In this document: positions 45,648-53,822 of the stretch, in pieces
Layout of the letters: the number at the start of each line of letters is the position of its first letter
Position numbering within the stretch: the stretch's first letter is position 1
NCBI GenBank assembly: GCA_021741145.1
Contig: JAIOYK010000007.1
Span: 1-64,000, forward strand
Length of the DNA: 64,000 bases
Source of the DNA: Rhodospirillum sp.
Lineage (GTDB): Bacteria; Pseudomonadota; Alphaproteobacteria; Rhodospirillales; Rhodospirillaceae
Reading direction: 5' to 3'
The notes under the pieces: model-generated
Databases searched by the model: none
Told to the model about the DNA's origin: nothing
What the model saw: the letters and a program-made list of their open reading frames with translations, nothing else
Program-made: the position numbers and the translations under genes

Positions 45648-46901
45648 TTGTACGAGAAGATGCAGGCCGAGAGCGGCGAAGGGCGGCGGTACGTACAGTT
45701 GATTGACGAACACGCGAAGGTCTTTTCCGAACGAGCCCCGCACTATGATCGAACGGGCGAGCTGCCTTTCGTCAACTACGAAGAAATGCAAGTAAGCGGC
45801 GTCATGGCCGCCATGGTCCCCGAAGCGTTCGGCGGTCTTGGTGTCCGGTCGATCCACGACATGATTGTCGGCGTGTCGCGGCTAGGGCGGGTTGATGCCT
45901 CGACGGCGATCGCGGCCAATATGCATATCGCCACCGGGCTTGTGCTGCGGCTGGATCTGGAGGAGGCGCGCGCCTCTGGCGATCAAGAGAGGGCCTCGGA
46001 AATAGAGTCCCTTCTTCGCCAGATCGGCGCGGGCAAAATCACTTTCAGTCTGCTGGGCAGCGAAAGCGGTACCGATCAACTCCATCCCCAGGTCCGCGCG
46101 ACGCGGGTCGAGGGGGGATATGTCATCAACGGCCGAAAGATATTCGGTACGCTTTCGACGGCGGCGAACCGCTTCATTGTTTTCGTGGCCGTCGACTCTC
46201 CTGATGGCGAGATGGAAATCGCCTCCGTTCTATTGCCCAGGGACACGGAGGGGCTGGAAGTCCAAGACAACTGGGACGCCATGGGCATGCGTGCCTCGGG
46301 AAGCAATGACGTTGTTTTCAAGAACTGCTTCGTTTCCGAGGAGATGTTCGGAAAGAAACGTCAGGGGTATGGAAGGTGGAGTGCGCCCTGGTTCAAGACG
46401 ATCATCATCGAGAATCTCGGACTCACCAGCGTGTTCTTCGGAATCGCTGAAGCCGCGAGAGACTACGCCATCGAAAAAGTGCTGTCTTCGCGCAAGCATC
46501 CGAGCGGAAAAATCATCGCGGAGCGCCCAACGATCCAGCATTGGATCGCGGAAATCGAGATTGAGCTGGTTACGGCCAAATCCGTTTTGGAGGCCTGCGC
46601 AAGGCGGGTCGACGTTTTTCTTCGTGATGCGGAGCAGGGAGCGGAAAGTACTGTCGACGACCTGCATCAATTGAACAAGCTGTTTCAGATCACAAAGAAT
46701 GTCGTGACATCCAAGGCGGTCACGATCGTTGACAAGGCCATGACAGCCACGGGTGGTGCTGGCTATATGAACGCTAGCCCGCTTTCGCGCTGGTATCGCG
46801 ACGTTCGCGCGGGACCCATCATGCAAACATATTCACCAAACGAACAGTATGAATATATCGGCAAAGCGACACTCGGCTTGCCGATGACGATGACGACTTA
46901 G
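45648..46901 (+). CDS. Acyl-CoA-dehydrogenase-like flavoprotein, canonical catalytic Glu missing
   Basis: 417 aa from the TTG at 45648, nine bases after GGAGG; GTG at 45639 is in frame but too close to that site. The ACAD fold is clear: MVPEAFGGLGVRSIHDM near 60, FSLLGSESGTD near 140, INGRKIFGTLST near 165, ASGSNDVVFKNCFV near 225 and ATGGAGYMNASPLSRWYRDVR near 372 in two parts. At the usual catalytic position (Tyr-Glu-Gly in medium-chain dehydrogenase) it has Tyr-Ser-Pro near 396. It may act as a flavin oxidase/monooxygenase or use another base. First of three plus-strand cluster genes. Confidence 0.82.
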   Translation: MYEKMQAESGEGRRYVQLIDEHAKVFSERAPHYDRTGELPFVNYEEMQVSGVMAAMVPEAFGGLGVRSIHDMIVGVSRLGRVDASTAIAANMHIATGLVLRLDLEEARASGDQERASEIESLLRQIGAGKITFSLLGSESGTDQLHPQVRATRVEGGYVINGRKIFGTLSTAANRFIVFVAVDSPDGEMEIASVLLPRDTEGLEVQDNWDAMGMRASGSNDVVFKNCFVSEEMFGKKRQGYGRWSAPWFKTIIIENLGLTSVFFGIAEAARDYAIEKVLSSRKHPSGKIIAERPTIQHWIAEIEIELVTAKSVLEACARRVDVFLRDAEQGAESTVDDLHQLNKLFQITKNVVTSKAVTIVDKAMTATGGAGYMNASPLSRWYRDVRAGPIMQTYSPNEQYEYIGKATLGLPMTMTT

Positions 46902-47139
46902 TTTCATGTGGTTGGAACATCCAGTCATACCAAAGGGATGCGTTTCGCCGGACGAGAAAACTGGTTGTCCGCGACACGCTCCCTTCGGCTCCCCCTTCTT
47001 CACGTGTTGCTCCAAGGCGGATCATAACCATGCTTCGTCGGAATCAACGTCTGGATATCGTGAAAGCCTGTCAGGGTTTTGACTTGTACAGGACTGGCTA
47101 AAGATTGCCTGGTTAAACTCTCGTTGGAGGCTCATTCTT

Positions 47140-47865
47140 ATGACTGTTTCTGGTGTCACGGATAGTACGTCCATCCGGGTGGAAATCGAGCGGATCGCCT
47201 CGAAATACAAGGCGTCCGAACATTGCTTCTTTTCGCGCCTCGGCCAGGCCGATTCCGACCATATACGCAAACCCGATGTGCTGGGTGAACTGCTGCTCCG
47301 CTATCAAGCCGCCATGCATTCAACCAGAGCGATGGCCTATTGTTTGCCGATGCTCGACAGTCCGGCGTTGCGCAAGCGAAAGCTGCGGATCCTGGTGGAC
47401 GACGATGGTCTCGAGGGGGGCGACACCCACCATTATCAGTTGACGCGCGCCTTTGAAAAGCTCGGTGCCGAACTTAAAATCGATGATGAAGCTTACGGCG
47501 ATCTCGATACCCTACAAAGTAAGGTTGATGGAAAGACGGCCAAATTTATTTCAGCCGTGAGAGACATGTACTTGCGGTCACTTGGTGCTTGGGCTATCGC
47601 GGAGGTGATGTCTGACGACTGGCTGCATGCTTTGGCCGACGGCCTGGAGAAGCATTTTCCGAAGATCGTGGACGAGCCTTACTTCGCGGAGTGCTTCAAT
47701 GGGCATGTTGAAGAACGCCACGGGTTGGAAGCACTGGAATTGGCCGAAATGGTTTGCGCCGGCCGTCCCGAGCTTGCGGAACGCACGATCAGTGATGCGA
47801 AAGAAATGGCCCAGAAGCTGAATCACTTGTGGGATTCTCTTCTTGAAGTTGTCGAGCCGAATTAG
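47140..47865 (+). CDS. Haem-oxygenase-like diiron oxidase (HDO) candidate
   Basis: 241 aa, ATG preceded by GGAGG at good spacing. All-helical sequence with a metal-ligand pattern like HDO enzymes (UndA, BesC, SznF families): Glu92 and His97/98 in DGLEGGDTHHYQL, Glu155 in WAIAEVM, and His189, Glu192, His194 in NGHVEERHGLEAL. Such enzymes oxidise amino acids or fatty acids with a transient diiron centre (N-oxygenation, C-C cleavage or decarboxylation). It lies 13 bases before the PLP decarboxylase, so the two probably work together. The substrate is unknown. Confidence 0.68.
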   Translation: MTVSGVTDSTSIRVEIERIASKYKASEHCFFSRLGQADSDHIRKPDVLGELLLRYQAAMHSTRAMAYCLPMLDSPALRKRKLRILVDDDGLEGGDTHHYQLTRAFEKLGAELKIDDEAYGDLDTLQSKVDGKTAKFISAVRDMYLRSLGAWAIAEVMSDDWLHALADGLEKHFPKIVDEPYFAECFNGHVEERHGLEALELAEMVCAGRPELAERTISDAKEMAQKLNHLWDSLLEVVEPN

Positions 47866-47877
47866 TCGGCCAGGGGG

Positions 47878-49362
47878 ATGAAAGGCCCAACAGACTTCGG
47901 AAAGGACCAGGCGAGAGCGCTTCGGCCAATTGTGCCCGGCTCGGGCGAGCGCCTCGCGGCTTGCACCATCGAGCCTGACCCCGAGGAAATGCGGGCCCTG
48001 CTGCATGCCGTCACGGAGCGCCTGATAGAGTTTATTGGTCAGCTCGACACCGCTCCGGCCCAAGTCATGGACGACGTGCGCGAGCGCACCGAAAAGCTTC
48101 GGCACGGCATGCCCAAGTTCGGGCGCCCAGCGGAGGACGTGCTGGATTGTCTGTTTGGAGAGGCGATCGCGAACGGCAATAATTCCGCGGGTCCCGGGTA
48201 CCTTGCCTATGTTCCGGGCGGCGGTATCGTGCATGCGGCCGTCGCGGATCTTATCGCCAAGACCCTTAATCGGTTCGTTGGGCTGTGGGCGGGGTCTCCC
48301 GGTCTGGTTCAGTTGGAGCTTAATGTTCTTCGCTGGTTCTGTGATCTGGTCGGATATGGCCCGGAATCGGGTGGTATTTTGTGCAGCGGCGGGTCCATGG
48401 CGACCTTCAGCGCGGTCTTCACGGCGCGGCGGCGCAAGCTGGGAGACGATTTGGCGCGCGCCAGAATTTACACCTCGGACCAGGCCCATCATTCCGTTCG
48501 GAAAGCCGCCGTTTTGGCCGGGTTCGCGGCGGACCGGGTTCACGTCATCGCTTCTGATGAAAACTTCAGACTGGATATCGACGCGCTTGAAAAGGCCATT
48601 CAGTCCGACAGCGACCAGAGACCGTTCCTGGTTGTCGCCCAGGCTGGCAGCACCAACACCGGCTCGGTGGACGACCTCGGCGGCCTTGCCGACTTCTGCG
48701 ATCTCCATGATCTGTGGCTTCATGTCGATGCGGCTTATGGCGGCTTCTTTCTGCTCACGGACCATGGTCGGGACATCATGGCCGGGTTGGAGCGTGCCCA
48801 TTCGATCACACTCGACCCCCACAAGGGACTGTTTCTCCCCTACGGAACCGGGGCTCTGCTCGTTCGCGACGAAAGCGACCTTAGAGCCGCCCACGCGATG
48901 ACGGCGGACTATTTATCCGATATCGTCGATCAGGGGGCGAATACGGACTTCTGCATGATCTCCCCGGAGTTGTCGCGCGAAGCCCGAGGCCTTCGGGTCT
49001 GGCTTCCACTGCAGTTGCTGGGATACGACACTTTTCGCGGCCAATTGCTGGAAAAGCTGCGCCTAGCGCGGTGGGCGTATCAGGCGCTTCTGGCGCTTCC
49101 CGATGTTGTTGTCGTTTCGCCTCCCGATCTGACAATCGTGGCGTTCCGGGCCCGGTTCGCGCGGGACGAGGACGCGCTAAACAAGCGCTGGATGGCGGCC
49201 GTGAACGCCAGGCGGCGCGTGCTGCTTTCTGGAACCTCGCTGAATGGCGCGTTTGCAATCCGGATCTGTATCTTGTGCTTTCGGACTCATTTCGAGCACG
49301 TCGAAATGGCCATGCGGGATCTGGCGGAGGAGTTGACCATATTGCGGGATCACAAGAGCTGA
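47878..49362 (+). CDS. PLP-dependent decarboxylase (group II, AADC superfamily)
   Basis: 494 aa. The aromatic-amino-acid/glutamate decarboxylase fold shows TSDQAHHSVRKAAVLAGF near 200 (PLP-stacking His), VAQAGSTNTGSVDD near 258, LWLHVDAAYGGFF near 280 (Asp pairing with the PLP nitrogen) and DPHKGLFLPYGTG with Lys near 316 forming the Schiff base. The DPHKGLFLPYG form differs from the NPHKW of typical dopa decarboxylases. It probably decarboxylates an amino acid precursor or product of the cluster. It ends 74 bases from the convergent PKS gene. Confidence 0.85.
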   Translation: MKGPTDFGKDQARALRPIVPGSGERLAACTIEPDPEEMRALLHAVTERLIEFIGQLDTAPAQVMDDVRERTEKLRHGMPKFGRPAEDVLDCLFGEAIANGNNSAGPGYLAYVPGGGIVHAAVADLIAKTLNRFVGLWAGSPGLVQLELNVLRWFCDLVGYGPESGGILCSGGSMATFSAVFTARRRKLGDDLARARIYTSDQAHHSVRKAAVLAGFAADRVHVIASDENFRLDIDALEKAIQSDSDQRPFLVVAQAGSTNTGSVDDLGGLADFCDLHDLWLHVDAAYGGFFLLTDHGRDIMAGLERAHSITLDPHKGLFLPYGTGALLVRDESDLRAAHAMTADYLSDIVDQGANTDFCMISPELSREARGLRVWLPLQLLGYDTFRGQLLEKLRLARWAYQALLALPDVVVVSPPDLTIVAFRARFARDEDALNKRWMAAVNARRRVLLSGTSLNGAFAIRICILCFRTHFEHVEMAMRDLAEELTILRDHKS

Positions 49363-49386
49363 GCACGCGTTGGCGCGACGACGTCC

Positions 49387-49414
49387 CCGAACCGGCGTCT
49401 CCGAACCGGCGTCG
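49387..49414. repeat. Tandem 14-base repeat between convergent genes
   Basis: CCGAACCGGCGTCT is followed directly by CCGAACCGGCGTCG, 13 of 14 bases equal. It lies in the 74-base gap between the convergent decarboxylase and PKS genes. The function is unknown. Confidence 0.6.
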
Positions 49415-49436
49415 CCGAGCGGTCGCGGCATGCCGG

Positions 49437-52400
49437 TCACGACCCGAGAGCGCTCGAGACTTCCTCATCGGACATATCTTCGATTTGTTGGATGAGGAGG
49501 AGATCGACATATTCCGCCTGCGTCGGGATGGTTGTTCTCCGGATGAGTTCCTGCAACCTCACGGGGACGGAAAATGCCTCTCTTAGGCGACTGACAAGTT
49601 GCATCGCCGCGAGCGAATGGCCACCAAGCCCGAAGAAATCGTCATCCGCCTCGAGATTGTTGGCGTTGAGCAAGCCGTGCCACAGTTCGGCGATGCGTAT
49701 TTCGGTCGCCGACTGAAGCGACGGACCCGCGGCGTTCTTCGGCACGTCCGGATCCGTTGCCCGCGGACCGCCAACCAGCGCGTTCCTGGCCAAGGCCTTG
49801 AGGGCGGTAATATCGGAAACACTCACGACCACGCGGGATAGATTCCCGGTGAGAACGGCATCGAAGATCTCGCATCCTTCCTGGGCGGTCAATGCGTCGG
49901 CGAGGCTCCGCGCGCGCCAGGACCGGAATTGTTCGGGGACGTCGGCGGTCGCCGCTTGTCCGATGTCGCGCCAAGCCGACCAGTTAATCGCGACGGTCCG
50001 GTCCACGTTCGGCGGGCCAAGGCAGGCCACGGCATCCAGATAGGCATTCGCCGCGCAATGCTCGCCCTGCCCGGTGGTGCCCAGGAGGCTGTCCAGGGCC
50101 GAGCACAGGATCATGATCGGGATCGGCGACGGCAGGGCCGCCAGAAGGCTGTTCAGCCCCTGGATCTTCGGGCGAAGCACGGCGTCGCTGTCCTCCCGGC
50201 CCCGCAGTTGGATGAGTCCGCCCGCGGGAACGCCGGCGGCGTGAATGATGCCATGGATCTCGCCGTAGACATCGCGCGCGGTTTCCACGGCGGTTCGCGC
50301 GACGGCGGGATCGGCGATATCGCCGGAAACGAATGTCCAGGCACCGCCAGCGTCGACGATCGCCTGAAGTGCATCGGCACGCAACCGAGGCTCGCCCCGC
50401 ATCCCGCGTCGGTCGCCCAGGGAGGGGGGATCGGTACGGCCGACCAGCACGAGCCGGGCCTGCGTTGTCTTGGCCAAATGGACCGCCAACGTCCTGCCGA
50501 TGGCCCCCAATCCGCCGGTAATGATCCAGACGCTGGTCTTCGGCGCCAGTGATGAGGGTCGCGCGGGTGGCGTCATCGGGCGGTAAGCCTCCTGATGGAA
50601 CCGTCCATCGCGGAAGTACAGGTTATGGGGTGCCGGTCGCCGCACCAGTGCAAGGATCGCCTCCGCCGCGCTCGGCGAAGTCTCGTCCTTGTGGATCTCC
50701 AGGGATTGGCAGGTGAGGTCGGGGTATTCGTTGTGGATAACCCGCGTTGCCGCGGCCGCCATCGCAAACGGCGGGGTGGACGTGTAGGACGCGCCAGCGG
50801 GACCGGCGGCGCGGCTGGCGACGAGTATGCGGCCGACCGGCTCCCCCGTGGCATAGCCGACCGCGCGCGCGAGGTTCGTGATGTCGTGAAACGGAGCCCC
50901 GGGCGTGTCCGGGGGCGCCGTGCTCGCCCAGACCACCATTATCCCGTCCAGGGGCGCATCCCGGGTGCGGCGCGCAAGGATCGCGGCCCAATCCCGCTCT
51001 CCGGGGCCGGCCTCGATGACGACGGCTATGCCCTCCAGCCGCAGGGTGCCCGACAGGCGGTCGGCGAAGTCCGGGTCGTCGCAGCGGATCAGCCACCTTG
51101 CCGTGGTCTGAACCGCCTCGCCAAGGTCGATGGCCTCGAGCGTGGGGGTGAAGAGGACATCCTTGGCGGCCCGTCGAGAGACGACCGGCCTGTCGGACGG
51201 CGGGGTGATCCAGTGCGATTGGCGTCTTAGGGGATGGGGTGGTATGGCGACGCGCGAGAGTTGTTCCCCGTCGAACAGGGACGGCCAGTCGATAGCCGCG
51301 CCATGGCACCACAACGCGCCGAGGCCTTCCATGAACGTCACCGAGGCCTTTTGCGATCCGCGATGGCGCGGGAGCATCGCCACCTTCGCCAGGTCGTCGC
51401 GGAGGGCGGGATTGCGCGCGGCGAGGCCGGTCATCGCCGTGCCCGGGCCGATGTCGACCAGCAGGGTCGCGCCGCTGGCGGTGAGCGTGGCAAGCCCGTC
51501 CCCGAAACGGACACATTGGCGCAGATGCTTGCCCCAATACTCCGCGTTCTGGTCTTCGGGGGTCATCCAGTCCCCTGAAACGTTGGATATACACGGAATG
51601 GTCGGTGGCGAAAACCGCATGGTCTTGGCCAGGGACACCAGTTCCTCGGCGATGGGCGCGACCAGTGATGTATGAGCGGCCACATCGATTGCGACTTCGC
51701 TGAACTCGACACCGTCCTTGGTCAGCGGGCCAATGAATGCGGAGATGTCGGCGACGGATCCCCCCACGACCGTGTTTTCCGGACCGTTTATCACGGAGAT
51801 TTCGAGCGAAGACCCCTCAGGCAGGCGCCGGATCACGTCTTCGACGCCGAGGTCGACGCTGAGCATCGTCCCCGCGACGGTCTCTTCGAACCTGTTCGCG
51901 CGAAGGACGACCAAGGCGGCGGCGGCGTCGGGCGCGATGATGCCGGCCAGGGTGGCGGCGACATATTCGCCGGCGCTATGTCCGATCAGCGCCGCTGGCT
52001 TCACGCCCAGACCCATCAAGGTCCGCGCCATGGCGAGCTGGACACAAAACATCGACGGCAAGCCAACGGACGGTCGACGCAAGGCCATTTCCGAGTCCGC
52101 GTTGACTTCAAAAATTGCCGCTCTCAGATCGACTGTCGTCAGCGGCTGCACCAGATCGATGGCCAATGCCAGGTCCCGGGCGAAAAGCGGCTCCGCTTCG
52201 CAAAGCCCTTCGATCATGCCGGGAAAATGCGCACCCCCACCGGGAAACAGGAAGGCAACCTTTGGGGCTTCCAGAGCGGTCCCGCGGGTGGCGGCAGCCA
52301 GTCCGCGGCGCGACTTGGCGTCGTCGCGACGCGTCGGGTCAATGCACAAGGCGTCGCGCACGGGATGCCGCGCCGCGCCGGTCGCAAGCGCGTAGGACAG

Positions 52401-53822
52401 GTCGGCAAGGTCTTCGGGCGATGTATCAAGCAGGGCTTCGCCGACCGCGCGGCGTCGTTCGCCCAGTGCCTTCTCCGTCTTGGCGGATATCAGAAACACC
52501 CGAGGGCGATCGGCATCGAGCCTGCGCTCCCGGATCGGTGCTTCGGTCAGGATCACATGCGCGTTCGTACCGCCAAGGCCCAGGGAGGTGACGGCGGCGT
52601 GTCGCGGCACTTCCGCTCGTGGCCATGCGACCGGCTTGGTCGGCACCTGAAAGCGCGTATTCTCGATATGAAGATCGGGATTGGGAGCGTCAAAATGCAG
52701 GACAGGCGGGATGACGCCCTTTTCCAGGGAGAGCACGGTTTTCACCAGGCCCAGCGCCCCGGAGGCGGTATCCAGATGGCCGAGACAGCTCTTGGCCGCG
52801 CCGATATGGCAGGGAGTGGACGCTCCCCCGTAAACGCGTCGCAGGGCTTCGAATTCGATCTGATCGCCCAGCTTGGTGGCCGTGCCATGTGTCTCGATGA
52901 GCGATATGTCTTCCGGCCCGAGTGCGGACATCGCAAGCGCTTCCGAGAGGGTGGCAACCTGTCCGTCCAGCCCCGGCGCGGCGAAACTGGGCCGGGCTTC
53001 GCCGTCATTCTTGACGGCGCTGGCCAGAATCACGCCCCGAATGGGATCGTGATCCGCCAGGGCGCTTTCGAGGCGGCGCAGGACGACGGCGACCGCCCCA
53101 TTCGACGGAACGAACCCGCCTGCCCGGTGATCGAAGGGGCGACAAAGGCCATCCGGCGACATGACCCCGTCGACCTGATACAGATAGCCCCTGCGCTGCG
53201 GAATTCGGATCGAAACGCCGCCCGCGATCGCCGTGTCGCAGTCGCCGGCAAGCAAACTCTGAACCGCCACGTGGACCGCGACCAGTGACGTGGAGCAGGC
53301 TGTCTGCACGGAGAGGCTCGGTCCGCCGAGACCGAGCTTGTAGGAAATGCGGGTGGCCAGGAAGTCCTTGTCATTGGCCATGGTCAGACCGAACGCGCCG
53401 ATACCGGCGACGACATCCTGCCTCGGCAATATGCAGGTGTGTAAATAACTGCTGGCGGCACAGCCGGCAAAGACACCCGTATTCTTGAAGTACGCTTCGG
53501 GCAGACTGGCATTCTCGATGGCGTCTTTGGCCAGCTCAAGCATGACTCTCTGCTGTGGGTCGATCAGTTCCGCATCGAAATTGCTATAATTGAAGTACTC
53601 CGCGTCAAAAAGAGACGGATCTTCAATCACGCCGCCGGCGAAAATCCGCTCCCCATGCCGCAGGAGGAGTCGATCCAGTTCGCCCGCGTCCGCCGGATCA
53701 CCCTCGAACCTGTCGATGCAGCACACGCCTTCGGACAGGTTGTGCCAAAGCTGCTCGAGCGTTCGGGCACGCGGTACGTTGACGGCCATGCCGACGATTG
53801 CGATGGCTTGATCATGCGTCAT
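49437..53822 (-). CDS. Type I polyketide synthase, KS-AT-KR-ACP
   Basis: 1461 aa from the ATG at 53822, which overlaps the end of the upstream NRPS gene by 11 bases. KS: Cys in VQTACSTSLVAVHV near 174, His in ETHGTATKLGD near 310 and KSCLGHLDTASG near 347. AT: GHSAGEYVAATLAG near 612; malonyl-type choice is likely but not certain. KR: TGGLGAIGRTLAVHL near 1104, Ser in CSALDSLLG, but GQGEHCAANAYLDA near 1250 has His where the catalytic Tyr belongs. ACP: GGHSLAAMQL near 1402. No DH, ER or TE is present. It should extend an NRPS-bound peptide by one malonate, possibly leaving a beta-keto group. Confidence 0.92.
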   Translation of the reverse strand: MTHDQAIAIVGMAVNVPRARTLEQLWHNLSEGVCCIDRFEGDPADAGELDRLLLRHGERIFAGGVIEDPSLFDAEYFNYSNFDAELIDPQQRVMLELAKDAIENASLPEAYFKNTGVFAGCAASSYLHTCILPRQDVVAGIGAFGLTMANDKDFLATRISYKLGLGGPSLSVQTACSTSLVAVHVAVQSLLAGDCDTAIAGGVSIRIPQRRGYLYQVDGVMSPDGLCRPFDHRAGGFVPSNGAVAVVLRRLESALADHDPIRGVILASAVKNDGEARPSFAAPGLDGQVATLSEALAMSALGPEDISLIETHGTATKLGDQIEFEALRRVYGGASTPCHIGAAKSCLGHLDTASGALGLVKTVLSLEKGVIPPVLHFDAPNPDLHIENTRFQVPTKPVAWPRAEVPRHAAVTSLGLGGTNAHVILTEAPIRERRLDADRPRVFLISAKTEKALGERRRAVGEALLDTSPEDLADLSYALATGAARHPVRDALCIDPTRRDDAKSRRGLAAATRGTALEAPKVAFLFPGGGAHFPGMIEGLCEAEPLFARDLALAIDLVQPLTTVDLRAAIFEVNADSEMALRRPSVGLPSMFCVQLAMARTLMGLGVKPAALIGHSAGEYVAATLAGIIAPDAAAALVVLRANRFEETVAGTMLSVDLGVEDVIRRLPEGSSLEISVINGPENTVVGGSVADISAFIGPLTKDGVEFSEVAIDVAAHTSLVAPIAEELVSLAKTMRFSPPTIPCISNVSGDWMTPEDQNAEYWGKHLRQCVRFGDGLATLTASGATLLVDIGPGTAMTGLAARNPALRDDLAKVAMLPRHRGSQKASVTFMEGLGALWCHGAAIDWPSLFDGEQLSRVAIPPHPLRRQSHWITPPSDRPVVSRRAAKDVLFTPTLEAIDLGEAVQTTARWLIRCDDPDFADRLSGTLRLEGIAVVIEAGPGERDWAAILARRTRDAPLDGIMVVWASTAPPDTPGAPFHDITNLARAVGYATGEPVGRILVASRAAGPAGASYTSTPPFAMAAAATRVIHNEYPDLTCQSLEIHKDETSPSAAEAILALVRRPAPHNLYFRDGRFHQEAYRPMTPPARPSSLAPKTSVWIITGGLGAIGRTLAVHLAKTTQARLVLVGRTDPPSLGDRRGMRGEPRLRADALQAIVDAGGAWTFVSGDIADPAVARTAVETARDVYGEIHGIIHAAGVPAGGLIQLRGREDSDAVLRPKIQGLNSLLAALPSPIPIMILCSALDSLLGTTGQGEHCAANAYLDAVACLGPPNVDRTVAINWSAWRDIGQAATADVPEQFRSWRARSLADALTAQEGCEIFDAVLTGNLSRVVVSVSDITALKALARNALVGGPRATDPDVPKNAAGPSLQSATEIRIAELWHGLLNANNLEADDDFFGLGGHSLAAMQLVSRLREAFSVPVRLQELIRRTTIPTQAEYVDLLLIQQIEDMSDEEVSSALGS

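Noticed and set aside
51672-53288. 538-codon plus-strand frame inside the PKS
   Set aside because: It is the shadow of the KS-AT coding strand; composition is low complexity and no motif is present.
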